Below, one piece after another: positions 12,035 to 23,660 of a stretch of 64,000 bases of DNA (positions are counted from its first letter, which is position 1; every line of letters starts with the position of its first letter). This stretch comes from Lucifuga dentata (taxonomy: Eukaryota > Chordata > Actinopteri > Ophidiiformes > Bythitidae), in the NCBI GenBank assembly GCA_014773175.1, contig VXCM01001438.1, positions 5,328 through 69,327 of the forward strand. The letters run 5' to 3'. Made by a program: the position numbers and the translations under genes. The notes beneath the pieces were generated by a model. The model was not told the origin of the DNA, did not search any database, and worked only from the letters and a program-made list of their open reading frames with translations.

Positions 12035-12037
<3 letters not shown>

Positions 12038-13956
12038 GAAAGAATGATGTTGCTAGAGGCCAGATAAAAATGGCCATGTGCACGTGAATACGCACGTAAA
12101 CATACAACTTATACACACACACAGTAGGTACTACACATATATTCACTAGTTTCTGGTGTCAAGGCTAACTCAGGTCAGCCTGGTCAGGTTAGACGAGCCA
12201 CTAGAACTGACCACTGACAAAACTAGCTGTCAGACTCTCAATAAGGCCAACGACGTGTCAACTTATCATTGTCATATGACAGGACGCTGAATGTGATTGG
12301 ATCAAACCAAAGCAGAGTAGACATTCTCACACAGACAGGGGAGCAGTCAGACATTCGGTTTCGCTTTCTCCGCTGCAGAGGAAGTGGAGAATTTTGACTT
12401 ACTGCGTCGCAGCGATGTCTTGCAGATAATACAAATAATACATATGAAAAATATAATTTGCTCAGAGTCTGGAGAAAGTTGTGGTTTGGTCCGGATCGGA
12501 GTCTGGAGTTTGAGGATGACTGCTGTACATCATAAACAAAGTACTTTGAATCCTCTCAAGCTTTACATACAAAGTCTGCAGCTAAAAAAAATTATCTTCC
12601 TAAAACACAGCTCACCCTGTGGCATTTTAAGCTCTTAAATTAACATTTTATATTTACTATTCTAAAGATTGTGTGGTGCAATTAATATAACTCAATGTCA
12701 GATTTAGCTTCTCAGTAAAAGGCTTTACTTCAATTATAGTTGCTCTGATTTAGCATGTGTTTTTATGAATTAGCCCCTTTGTGCCTGGTATGTCTTACAT
12801 GCTACTACCTCTATTACACAGGAAATGTTTCTGTCATCAATCAAGAAAAAGAGGAGCGCCACCTACAGAAACTCACACTTAGATGTAAGGATGAAGACAA
12901 TCAGAGAAAAGAAACAGGAAGTGAGCTAAAGAAGGACAGACTCAAACAACGGGATATTGTCAAGGCTCGTGTCTCAATTCAGGGGGTTAGATTTTCTGTA
13001 TTTATCAGCTACATCATATAGAGCCAATAAGGCTGTGGCTGATTCAAATTACTTGAAATGCAACTGAGGTAAACCCAGCTTTTTTCCAGTTTTGGATCTC
13101 ATAATGCATTGTGCGCTAGTCAGTTGTTTAATGGATCATGATCTTCATCAACTGTGAGGTCAGGAGCCATCACACGACCATATCGTATTTACCAGGTATT
13201 TATATTCAGTTGGTCATTTAATATTCGGAAATATATCACTTTGACTAGAACGGTTAACGAGAAAGCCACTGCTGGATGTAAAAATGCTCTTGTTAGCAGT
13301 TTGGATGTGCTGTTAATCACAAGGCATTGCATGAAAATGATAATAATTTGGATGATATGTATTTTGGAACATTATTTGCCAGTTGTCCATCAGATGTTTA
13401 AAGTGAAAAGTGAAGCAAAAGCAAATATAATAAACCTGAGTATCGTGATTTCCCTGTACATTGACCATTTGAGGGCAACATTCTGGTAATAAAGTTTAAT
13501 ATATTTGACTTCCAACAACAGCCAAAATGCACCATCAGTTTTAGTATCTGTGGGCTAGACCGTTTCATTTGGGGAGAAAGTTCTTGTTTAGCTGAGCTTT
13601 CAGGGTCCTCTGAAGGAACCTCCTTCATCATTCCAGCCTGTAAATTAGGACACAGCTAAAGACAACATAACAGAGGTGAAAGACATGAATAGAAACAAGA
13701 AAGAGAGAGAGAATGGAAAAAGATATGAACTGTAAAGTGAAAGCAAGAGGGAAAAGAAAAAGAGAGGTACATTTGAGTGTGGGGCCATTAGCTGCTGTTC
13801 TCTGAATGCTAAGTTAGCACTTTACACACACATGGACGCACACACACAAACACACACACTAGTTTACACAGCACTTTATTTCTCCCATAAGTAAAGAGCA
13901 AAGTGCAGCCTGTTCCCAAACCAGCCATATATTTCAACCAGAAATCTCTAGCAGGC

Positions 13957-13960
<4 letters not shown>
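12035..13960. other. Unassigned DNA
   Basis: No domain-bearing ORF. It includes an A/G-rich piece (13680-13770) and an imperfect CA patch (13822-13860). The 111-codon frame at 13154-13489 has no recognisable motif and no codon structure suggesting a gene. Confidence 0.4.

Positions 13961-13994
<34 letters not shown>
13961..13994. repeat. GT microsatellite
   Basis: Pure GT repeat. Confidence 0.97.
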
Positions 13995-13996
<2 letters not shown>

Positions 13997-14331
13997 TTGT
14001 GACACATTCATGCTTGTCAGGAACTTTCAGGCATTTAGTGATGCTACCAATCTTTCTGCCTGTTAATTGTTACTGTTTATAGTTTGTCAAAGTACATGAG
14101 TTCACAGAAGTCCTGAATGCTCAGGTTTGAATTGCCACCCACTGTTTCATTCTCCTCTAATTAACAGTGAAATCATATTGTGTGTGTGTATGTGTGTGTC
14201 TGTGTGCACTCGTATATTTATAGAAACATGGCTCTATGAAATATGAGCACATACTAACATAATAAAAATCACGGCTTAGTTTACATTATCTCATCTGGCT
14301 CATGCCTTACACCTGGCAGGGGGGAACCCCA

Positions 14332-14333
<2 letters not shown>

Positions 14334-14389
<56 letters not shown>
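14334..14389. repeat. CA microsatellite, about 56 bp
   Basis: Pure CA repeat. A shorter imperfect GT repeat lies nearby at about 14178-14209. Confidence 0.97.
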
Positions 14390-14392
<3 letters not shown>

Positions 14393-15718
14393 AGCAAGTG
14401 AAAGATAAGTGGCATGTGGGCTAAAAGAGAGAGAGAGAAAAAGACCGATCTCAAGTCAAAACAGGAGGTTGGACCTGGTTTTGCAAGTTTTACAAATGCA
14501 AATCAGTTGACAAGGCTGTGAAATGTGTTCACTGTTGGATATACTAAATGAAAACCATTAATTAAAGGAGTAGCGACATGAACAGTCACAATAAAATAAA
14601 TAAGTAACTGGACCGAAGCAACTCAGGCGCTCAGATGCTGAGTAAAATACAGAACACACTGCAAAGACACATAGCTGACTTTATTTTTGAAGCTAAAATA
14701 ACTGTGTGAGGACATTAAGGCAACACAGGCGACAAGGAGACATTGAAGGGTGTGACATGTAAGGGGATGATATAAAAATACTACAGCTGGTTACAGTGGA
14801 AATGACACTCCACACGTACAGTATGAAAGTCAGCAAGGAGATGTCGCTCTTGGTTCCTAAAAACAAAACACTGCTTGCACATCACATATGCTATTAAAAT
14901 TGCAAACAACAGGTCAATCGATATCAGAGACATGACAAACTCTTTCCCATAGCTGGAAGAACGAGACGGGACCCCAGTGTAATGAGATACACAAACAGTT
15001 CAGCAAACCTACACCACCTTGAAGCAAAGGCTGAATGCCGCAGCTGACCATAGGGATTGCTGCTGAATGACAGTGCAGGTCACGAAAAAAGATATTGCTG
15101 AGTCTGGGTTTAAAGATAAATGTGTGAAGTCATCCAGGATTAATTCTGTAATTTGACACGTCGCACAGCATGCCAGGCTAGGTGTATAGACAGGATGACA
15201 AGGAATTTAAATATCTATAGTGAGTGCAGCTTTAATTAGATCCCACAGCAAATTATGCTGAATGGAGCCTTTTTAAAATAAATTTATAACATCTACAGAG
15301 GATTCATTTTATCTGTGTATTCTCAACAGAGAAAGTGTTAGTGAGTTATACTTGGTACACGTCAGTCTTAGATATTGCAAAGTACATACACTAAATGTAT
15401 GAAATATTTGGGCATTTTCAGACCTGCAATGTTGTACTTAAAACTTTGGTTTGGTTTGACAGAAAAAGAGTCTAGGCAAAAAAATTACAGCCATTACTGT
15501 TTCTATATGGAAATGGAGGAAGTTTGAGTTGATTGCTTTATTAACTGTGGTTCTGTCTGTGGGAGGGGCTTTCAAGATAAAGCTGAGATGTAGAAGCTCC
15601 TGGAGTTCAACTAAGCAACATTATGGCTGGAAGCAGAAAGCCATGGGCCGAACTTTGGTTCTTTTTCTTTTCTTATTTAGATAAGTTCTCCTGTGTCATT
15701 TTGCAGAATGATACATGT
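14390..15718. other. Unassigned DNA
   Basis: No gene, element end or RNA recognised. The composition is mixed and lacks simple repeats, so part of it may be single-copy. Confidence 0.4.
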
Positions 15719-15726
15719 CTTTTGCC

Positions 15727-16088
15727 ATCCATTTTTTTCTGTACCCGTTTTGTCCTGTTGAGGGGCACAGGGGGGGGTGGCTGGAGCCTATCCCAGCAAT
15801 CATAGGGAGAGAAGTGGGGTACACCCTGGACAGATCGGCAATCTATTGCAGGGCTGACACAGAGACAGACAAACTCATTCACACCTATGGTCAATTTAGA
15901 GTTTCCAATTCATCTGACCTGCATGTCCTTTGGAGGTGGGAGGAAGCCGGAGCACCTGGAGGGAACCCATGCAGACAAAGGGAGAACATGCAAACTCCAC
16001 ACAGAAAGGCCCTGCCCCGGCCGGGAATCAAACCCAGGACCTTCTTGCTGTGAGGCAACAGTGCTAACCACTGCACCACCATGCCGCC
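15727..16088 (-). mobile_element. tRNA-headed SINE with an L2-type 3' tail
   Basis: Read on the minus strand, the head at 16088 begins GGCGGCATGGTGGTGCAGTG, which includes a tRNA-like box A (TGGTGCAGTGG), and is followed by a box B-like GGTTTGATTCCC (complement at about 16026-16037). The body contains the GGAGTTTGCATG and 'CTTCCTCCCACCTCC' blocks well known from fish SINE/L2 families. The 3' end has GGGATAGGCTCCAGCCACC followed by CAACAGGACAAAACGGGTA and ends in ATGGATGG, the usual L2-type tail. CTTTTGC at 15719-15725 and 16089-16095 may be a short target duplication. The frames across it are artefacts of the repeat. Confidence 0.85.
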
Positions 16089-16095
16089 CTTTTGC

Positions 16096-17000
16096 ATGTT
16101 TCCTTAATTTTTTTTTTTTTTTTGATAAATATATTTTCCACACCTACACTTATGCCTGTAAAAACCGCAACCTTGCTGGACAGTGAACAAAAACACAACA
16201 AATTCACCAGGTGAAGAATATTGTATCCAGGTGTTGTCCTTCCACTGCTTGGCCAATCCTTCAGAAGTGGAACAAAGGAAACATCGCCGGTATTTTGAAA
16301 ATTCAGCATACAAAGCCTAAAATGTAAGCCATAAACCTTAAAACTGTATGAATACTACGATCTATACACCTGTGCCAGCTTGGCACAAGGGCTAAGTGAC
16401 AGAGCATACTGCATACACTAACTAGACACTGCTGAGTGTGATTTTAAAGAGACAATCTGGAAAGCCCTTCAGGTCTCTGCAGTAATCTGATACAAAGACT
16501 GCACTGCTGATAGTAACATACAACCTTGCAGTATAGACAAAATATTCATGTATTGCTGAATGTGGTTTAAGCTGGAGTGAGTGACAAAGCATATAACAGA
16601 CAAATATTGCTGAAAGGGAAAAGAAAATCTGATAAGTCTTACAGAGTTTGAAGATGACACAGGACTCTGGTGTAATCTGATAAACAGGCTGGTAGCATCT
16701 CTTTTATGTCAAGTGCTATTTGATATAAAAGAGATACCATGATTGGCTGTGTACCAATAATACACATAGATGTACAAAATACTATAGATGACAACACGCT
16801 GATCAAGCATCAGTCTGAGTTCAAAAGGAAACTCATACTTACAATTTTTTTTTTTTTTTTTTTTAACAATCTTGAGGCATACTGGTCTTTATAGAAGCTT
16901 ACAGTTGTTGCATAGTACTTATATAGTGTTGCTCAACTATTACTAATACTTCATTTGTGTTTTTATAGAGTTTAAACTTCATTTTATGATGTTGACATTA
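16096..17000. other. Unassigned DNA with a diverged tandem duplication and a hairpin
   Basis: Segments 16395-16502 and 16580-16692 share a series of words in the same order (AGTGACA-AGCATA, GCTGA, CAATCTG/AAATCTG, GTAATCTGATA), suggesting an old tandem duplication with a period of about 185 bases. An inverted repeat with ATCTCTTTTAT and ATAAAAGAGAT arms lies at 16697-16735. A poly-T run is at about 16845-16864. Confidence 0.45.
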
Positions 17001-17343
17001 CAGGCAGTCCCTGACTCACGAACGTCCGACTTACGAACAATCCGTACTTACGAACTGACCACCATAAAGCCTATTAAATTAAAAATTCGAGTTACATACA
17101 GTGATTCGTAATAATGAACAGCGTACTACTTTGTGACGCACATCAAAACATTGCACGTCGTCAGTGGTTCAGCAGTATTATTATGTTTAAGATGTTCTAG
17201 TATATCTGGAAGTGTTTCTTATGCATAGAAAGGTAAAATATATATGCTAGATACGCACCTTATGCAACTGTTCTGACTTACGTACAAATCCGACTTAAAG
17301 ACAGCATAGGAACAAAACTCGTTCGTAACCCAGGGACTGCCTA
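17001..17343 (+). mobile_element. Pogo/Tigger-like MITE, copy A
   Basis: The left end is CAGGCAGTCCCTGACTCACG and the right end, read in reverse, is AGGCAGTCCCTGGGTTACG. TA dinucleotides flank both sides (16999-17000 and 17344-17345). The words TTACGAAC and CTTACGAAC recur near both ends. The short length, TA target and CAG-starting ends fit a non-autonomous pogo/Tigger- or Tc1-type element; there is no coding capacity. A second copy lies inverted at 57895-58241. Confidence 0.82.
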
Positions 17344-17345
17344 TA

Positions 17346-19108
17346 TTTTGATTTGAGTTCTGATTAAATCAGGTCTTCCCAAAGATACACTTAGGCTAGA
17401 AAAATGCAGTTTTGTGAAAAGAACAAACATAGATCTTATATCTCCAGTTGTCTTGACACAAGAAAAATGTGGCGTAGACAGACTGTTTCTCCAGAGGAAA
17501 TGCACAGAAACTTTTTACTAGCGCAGTTGCTGAATTTTCAGTCTGAGGTAGATCTACCTCACTCTTCTAAATGCAGCTGAAGGAGTAATGAAACTGGAAT
17601 GACTAATAACTAAATAGTCAAACTGTTGTTTCCATACAAAAGTAAACTTACAAAGACAACTTTGGCCTGCCTGTATGGCAATGGAAGAGGTGAGTCACCT
17701 ACACAACAACATGGTGGACTCACTGAGGCAGCACTGCTGGTCTGACTAAAAGCTCCCTATGATTCACATTGGAGCCAGTATGATGGTTAAATGAGGAGAC
17801 TTGAAACTACGCCACCTCTTCTTTGGTCCTTCTACACTGGAAACAGTCAAATGGCAAGCTCCAATCCTCGGCAGTCCTTGCTCATACTCTGTCCAGACGC
17901 AGATCCTAGACAACTAGCTGACCCACTACTCAAATAATAGAGTAGCCAGTGGAACAGCTTGGCCATGAAGAGATCAACAAGCAGACTGTCCTGTCTTAAG
18001 TTGTAAGCTGCAACATTCCCTTTGCTGGAGCTGGGAGGCAGACCAGAGAAACAGAAATCTCTGCTGTAAATATAGTGTAGCAGGCCCAGAGAACACAAGG
18101 TCTCCTTGTAACACTGACTGGCTGCACTTAGAACCCTGGTACTAGCCAGGAAGATACAGTAACTCTGAAGGAGTTGAGTTGAGAGGATCTGAACAGGCGT
18201 CAGCAAACACTGCCTACTGGCATCCTAAACAGAACATCAGATATCTGTAAAAAGGCTTCAGTGTTGCCAACAGCTCACAGAGCAGGATGATCAATACATT
18301 CCAGCAATACTGTATCTCCAAAGAATATGCTGTCCCTGAGGAGACAACATAGAAACAACAATGAGAGGCAGTACTCAAGTCTTTTACAGGGTGATCCATA
18401 AGGTTGAGTATTCTTACCTTGATTCTGTGAAATATGTTGTGCGTGTGTTCAGATGTCTTAACACAGCAAACAGTGCTGTATAAAGAGCCGATCTGAGCAC
18501 TTTGCAACAGAAATTAGTTTTCCATATAGTCACCTTCACTTGCAGAGGCTTCACAGAGTTTGAATCTACAATTTACAAAAGTACTCCAGCAAAATCGAAT
18601 ATAGACTATATCAGATTTTACCAGACAATGGCTGAATGTTATTTTATTCATAACACAGTTTACACAGCAATGTAGACAACCAGGCATCCACCCAAAGATC
18701 AGCTGGCAAAGTCTACACACACACTACACAAAACACACACAAGCAATCTCTCCTTTTCCCAAGGGACATTACAGAAGTCTCAATACATCTGTCCACTTCC
18801 ATTTATCCATCTGTCCATCTGTCTGTCTGTCCCTGTGTGTGTGTCCCTGTAACCCTGACATCCCGTGTGTCCAATCAGCTCATCTGACCCAGCGAAAGCA
18901 CCAGGTGGCAGATGCTGAAGTATAATTAGGAAGCAGGTTACCTTAAAATACATTGTTAAACTGAAACATCATATTTGCAGCTCATTTATGTTGTTGGCAA
19001 CAAGTTTAAGCAGGTTGGTGTTAAGTAATCATTATCTTCATTCCTCTACTAAAGCAAATGATAGTTCTTCTAATAACTACCACAGAATCAACAACAAAAA
19101 ATAACAAA
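17346..19108. other. Unassigned DNA
   Basis: Frames of 68-119 codons on the minus strand (17847-18720) have no recognisable domain and no start context; I treat them as chance. A CTGT/CCATCTGT-rich simple repeat is at about 18800-18850. Confidence 0.4.
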
Positions 19109-19373
19109 ATGAGTGTTACAACCCTATGGTCTAGGGGAAAGGGAAGCAACATAAAAGCCAATGGAAATGGCAAAGAAAGGCAATTTATTGTTTCCACACA
19201 AAATAATAATGATAAACACAGGACTGGCTAACAACAGTAGCTGAAATTTAAGGCAAACCACCAACTAGGGAAGGAACAGAGGTGGTGCCAGAAAACCAAC
19301 CATAAAATAATGAACAAAAGAGTTTAACAGATAACCTTCCTTTAATAAAATAATAAAAAGTAACAAAAGTGAT

Positions 19374-19401
19374 NNNNNNNNNNNNNNNNNNNNNNNNNNN
19401 N
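19374..19401. other. Assembly gap of 28 N
   Basis: The only multi-base gap in the window; it falls inside the solo LTR. Confidence 0.99.
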
Positions 19402-19661
19402 AAGATTTTCCTTAATACAACCGTGCCTAAATTAACCAATCAGATGTTGAAAAACCTAAAGAAAAACACAAATCTGAATCACTGAGCTATCACAGTTCAC
19501 AATAGCAGATCCTAATTACACAGCTCTCAAAAAAACCCTCAGAAAACGAGTCGGACGGGCACAAACACACAGCCAGCCCTCACAATGAGCGTTTGTAATG
19601 AATTTAAGCAAGTCCAGGGACCGAGCAGAATCTTCATTGGTGGAGGGGATGAAATTGTCCT

Positions 19662-19812
19662 CCAATCAGATGTGTCCACCGCAGGAGAAGTCGAAGGTGC
19701 ATCCCGGAGGGAAGAAACGGGCCAATCGAGGGTGTGGCTCCGCCGCTGTTATCCCGCCTCCGTTAACCAACCAATTGGAAGAGCGGCCCAGCACAGTTTG
19801 TTTTGCATATAC
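19662..19812 (+). promoter_or_regulatory. Promoter-like cluster within the LTR
   Basis: Three CCAAT boxes at 19662, 19722 and 19771 precede a weak TATA-like CATATAC (19806-19812), and AATAAA follows 66 bases later. This compact order is what an LTR U3/R region is expected to hold. The surrounding GC-rich sequence contrasts with the AT-rich flanks. Confidence 0.45.
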
Positions 19813-19931
19813 AACAAGCAAGGAGCGGTTATATGGGAGAGGGAGCGGAACAGCGAAAGAGAGTGAAAGAGCTAAGAAATAAAGAAAACACGTCAACGGA
19901 CCTTTTACACAGTGAGGGACGTAACAATGAG

Positions 19932-21932
19932 GATCACCCTCATTCTTACATTTGCCGATGCTTTTCCATGTTACATTTAAAGGCAAACATAACGTGGCAA
20001 TAATATGTGACGTAAGCAGTAAGAGTTCAGCTCTCGGCAGCACTCGACCCCACAGTCCAAGAGCTCATCCAACAGCCAACTCAGCCTTATGTCTCCAAAC
20101 TGAATGATATCCAGCTGGACCTGGATAATATGTGATGCCAGCTTCGCCTCGCTGTCTGTCTCTGTCTTTGTCTCTGTCACGCTTTCATTCACCTTTTCTC
20201 TCCTGCTCTTGCTCTCTCCTACTCTGTCCCACTTTAACAACTTGCTGTTTTTCTTTGTGATCCTAATTCTATCCATGTTGTTATTGGAAGCGTGCATGCT
20301 TTTGCCAGATGCCGTTAACCTCATCTTGATTGTCCTGGTGCATTTATTCTCACCACATGCACATACAAAGAGGGATTGAGATGCAGTGCGGTCCAACATT
20401 TACAATCCTTCATATGCATTGTCTGAATTTGTTGTATATACAGGGCAACAATAAAGTCAGAAGACTTTTAAGGATACAAACATATTCTGTCCACACATAA
20501 ACAAATAAACACACATGACAAACAATGACCTGTTGTCTCTTTGACCCATAGCTTGGCTGAAATCAAGCCAAAGTCAGAGTCTGCCAGACTAATCTAGCCA
20601 TTAAACATTAATGGTGGCTATTTGTGAGAGAGCTCTAGATGGGAAAACACCTAATGACAGAGGCTGCATAATAATAACCACAGACCCATCAGACAGCAAC
20701 AGCAGCTTCACTTTGTCTACTAGAGAAGTCAGCACTTCTTCAACTGAATGTAAGATTGTGTGAGACTAAGTGTCTTCTAAGTTATTTATACACATAACTT
20801 ATTACGTACAAGCATTTATTCTGCTATCCAGAAGCATATACAGAAACAGCCTATTGGTTCTAAGGGGTAAACGTCACATTTACTGCATGTCAGCACTGGT
20901 TTTGCAGTGGCCAATTAACATTATGTTAATGAGAAAAGTTACGGTGCAAAGTGTAGGAGCAAATTATTAAAAATGGATCAGTAGCATTGATTTACTAAAC
21001 TAAAATGTGCTTAATTCCGCTTGGTATTTAATGCCCAGAGGAAGCTGTCTGAGGTTCCCTCTTTTATAATGTCTTTTCAAGTGTCAGAGGATGAAATTAA
21101 AATTAAAAAATACCAGGTAATACTTTCTTTATATTATTCTATTATTCCTCTATATTGATTTAACATACCACAATCTACCACACTCACAAAACTTGTATCA
21201 AGCCTTCAACTCGTGGTCTCACAGCAGGGAATCGTAGTCTGCTCTCTGGCCTCTGCAGCAACAACAAAGCAGCCAGGCAAGTTTCAGCTTGTACACACAC
21301 TCACTACTTCTTCTGTTGCTGCTGCATGTCAACTATTCTAACTGGAAAACTTAGAGTAGCTGGAAAACAGCAACTCTAAATGCAAGTAAATTGATATTTC
21401 AAAAATCAGACCCTACACCTGCCCTCATTAGCACACATCTGTGAATTTAGCTCTTGATTGAAAATTATGACATGACAAAGTGGCCAAGAAGCAAAGACTG
21501 CAAATCACATTGTCAATATTTGATGAATATTAATTTAATTTATGTTTCACAACCAATGTGGAGGTCATGTTTATAATCGCAAACTACACTTTCAAAACTG
21601 GTTCCAGACAATGGCTGATATTGCTGATAAGAATCCCCTATAAAAACTCAATCTATCATGATATATTTTGCATTTTGTACAGTGACAATATAATTGATGA
21701 TATATATTTGTTACCCATAATGTACAACATCTGTGTTGGACATACAATGGCACACACACTCGTGAAGTGTCCCATTTATGGGTGCACAGAAGGAGCCATC
21801 ACATTCACCGTCACCGCAGAGATCCAGGTTCCCTCCCCAGTAGCGGGACCTCTGGCTAGTCTACATTGACAATGTGGGTAGAGGGGTCTAGTCCTTATTA
21901 ACTCATAATTCTCGCTGGTCAATTTGGGTGCC
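19932..21932. other. Unassigned DNA
   Basis: The frames at 19977-20399 carry no known domain. The stretch 20555-20720 is repeat-free and rich in TAAT/ATTA words and could be conserved non-coding. Poly-pyrimidine sequence lies at about 20140-20230. Confidence 0.4.
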
Positions 21933-22860
21933 AGCAAGATCTGTGGGCGATAATAGCCTGGACAATAAATCAATTTAATCGATTAATTTGATTTTATGTT
22001 TTGGCACAATGCGTAAAATGGCTGAATCGCAAAATTGAGATTTTTATTTTTATTTTTTAACTAATAGCTAACTACTTTTAATGGGGAAAATGCAGCAGTG
22101 GGTCACTGTTAAATAAAGCCTGTTATGTGTGTTAAAGCTACCAATCAATCATCCATCACGTTCGTTGGTACCATGGCTACGAAGCTTTCAGCAGGTCAGA
22201 CATGCTGTCTTGTGAACAAACACTTTGTCTGAAGATGAGCTCGTTTCTAAAAAAAAAGGTAACGTCACTTCATCTCGTCAGTCTTTTGGAAGTAGTTCGG
22301 TTTTGTGCTTCACAATGCTGAGCAAACCAACGTGGTCTGTAAAGTTTGTAGGAGCTGCAGCTACTAAAAGTAGCAGCACTTCAAATGTATTTCAGCAGCT
22401 GCGACAGAAACATGCAGCTGAGTGGCAGCAATGTGGCGCTGCGAGATGCAGATGCTGCAGTTGCAAAGCACCAGAGAAAAAACAAATGACGTTAGCTGCA
22501 TCATTTTCCAGTGTCATGGCGTCTGATCAGAGGGTCTTCAGTAATATTGGTGGTAATACTGTAACATGCCATGTAGCCTCAAACCAGAGGCAGCAGACAG
22601 GCTTGTGTTCCACAAAGAGCCTGTACATTGCTGTAAAAACCTTTTTATTTTGCAAGTTTTTGTTTAGAAAACAATTTTATTTAAATGTATCATTATTTGT
22701 TTTTATTATTTTAATAAAGTACTTATTTGAATTGTGGCTTGATCATTTTTTTTATTTTGTTTGGAGGAAAAATGAAAAAAATTGAGATTAAAATCAATAA
22801 TCATCCATAAGTGTGAAAAAAAATTGAGATTTTATTTTCAGGCCATATCACCCATCCCGA
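21933..22860 (+). mobile_element. Internally deleted BED-hAT element
   Basis: The right end (complement read as CGGGATGGGTGATATGGCCTG) and the left end (CTGTGGGCGATAATAGCCTG at 21941-21960) match the 'CTGGGCGATATGGCC' style of terminal repeat found in a widespread vertebrate BED-hAT group. Between them are fragments of the DNA-binding N-terminus and of the C-terminal dimerisation region but nothing of the catalytic middle, so most of the transposase was deleted. Exact ends and target duplication are not clear. AATCGATT-type words follow the left end, as is common in this group. Confidence 0.65.
22225..22680 (+). pseudogene. hAT transposase remnant: BED finger joined to C-terminal region
   Basis: In one frame the BED finger begins EQTNVVCKVCRSC (about 22320-22358); after a frameshift the continuation TKSSSTSNVFQQLRQKHAAE lies in another frame. 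This gives the CxxC pair and only part of the His ligands. Downstream, VFSNIGGNTVTCH (about 22530-22570) resembles the ERVFS-x-x-GN block of the hAT C-terminal dimerisation domain. The two parts are only about 90 bases apart, whereas several hundred residues normally separate them. The single 186-codon open frame here mixes reading frames and is not an intact protein. Confidence 0.65.
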
Positions 22861-23400
22861 GGTGATAGCTTGAGCCTCCTACATATTGTGCCCTTGGGTG
22901 GGTGGCGACATCACATGTCGTGGCGGTATCGTGTGGCTGTCTGCACTCCTCTCCTTCAAAGACTGTGAGAACATGGGGGAGTTGGACAATTGGAAATTCC
23001 AAATTGGCACTATGCAGCACCAGACACCCTTAGACTTATTAGACCACTGTTTTACAACACAGTTCATTCACACACTGTTTAAATGTGTTCAATTACTTTT
23101 CTATCATTGGCTGAAATTGGTTAAAGCAATGGATCCAATTGGATCCTTCCGTCAGTGCAAATGAGCATTTTTCTGGCAGCATACAGGAAGCACTTGAAGT
23201 AAATTAAAGGGTGCAATCAGGAACAATCATATCTCATGAATGCTGTCTGGACTGCATTTACACCAGGGTCATTGTGACTGAGATCCAATCACAATGCGGA
23301 TCACAATGAATTCTGATCACAATGCATTCAGTACATTTACAGCTTGCATTACGTTTTTCCTTATCTGCAAGGTGTAAATGGGGCTTTTAACTGTCATCTT
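22861..23400. other. Unassigned DNA
   Basis: Contains words such as GTGTAAATG and repeated ATCACAATG (23280-23325) that suggest an old repeat, with no clear ends. No gene. Confidence 0.35.
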
Positions 23401-23660
23401 TTCCTTCACAATCTTTCTGACTCTTTTTTTTTTTTNTTTTTTTTTTTTTGTCACATTTCTCCCGCACTCTGTTTGTTCCTCTGACCGAGTTTCTCTTTCT
23501 CTAAAGTCTCCTTTCATAAACTAACTCATTTTTTCCCTTTTCTCTATCCTATTTCCTTCTTTCCTCTCTCTCCTTCCTTGAGCTCTCCCTCTCTCACTGC
23601 CTGTGCTAAGTATTGGTAATTACATTATCATGCACTACCCTATGAAATATAGTTTTAGTG
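23401..23660. repeat. Pyrimidine-rich tract with poly-T and an N
   Basis: T homopolymer around the N at 23436, followed by TC-rich sequence to about 23605. The run length is unreliable. Confidence 0.7.

Larger units (their letters stand above)
19114..19926 (+). mobile_element. Solo LTR
   Basis: The element begins TGTTACAACCC and ends GGGACGTAACA, so its ends form the inverted repeat TGTTAC/GTAACA with canonical TG and CA termini, and 5-bp direct repeats ATGAG flank it. A promoter-like cluster (19662-19812) and a poly-A signal AATAAA (19878-19883) near the right end give the U3-R-U5 order on the + strand. No internal retrotransposon sequence (gag, pol, primer site, polypurine tract) sits on either side, so it is most likely a solo LTR left by LTR-LTR recombination. 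A 28-N gap (19374-19401) makes the length uncertain. The superfamily cannot be told from an LTR alone. Confidence 0.75.
19109..19931 (+). repeat. 5-bp target duplication bounding a solo LTR
   Basis: ATGAG occurs exactly at 19109-19113 and again at 19927-19931, directly outside the TG...CA ends of the LTR. This is the usual size for Gypsy, BEL and related LTR elements. Confidence 0.75.

Noticed and set aside
15887..16143. tRNA gene suggested by box A and box B-like words
   Set aside because: The boxes are the head of a SINE followed by SINE body and an L2-type tail; no complete cloverleaf was seen.
17847..18720. Run of three minus-strand ORFs (119, 97 and 68 codons) as a possible multi-exon gene
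   Set aside because: No shared domain, no convincing splice sites joining them and no codon or composition change from the flanks.
19585..20043. Overlapping ORFs of 93-125 codons around the LTR end
   Set aside because: They lie in LTR regulatory sequence and its flank and show no gag, pol or env motif.
22225..22785. 186-codon ORF as an intact gene
   Set aside because: It mixes reading frames of a broken BED-hAT transposase and ends in AT-rich non-coding sequence.
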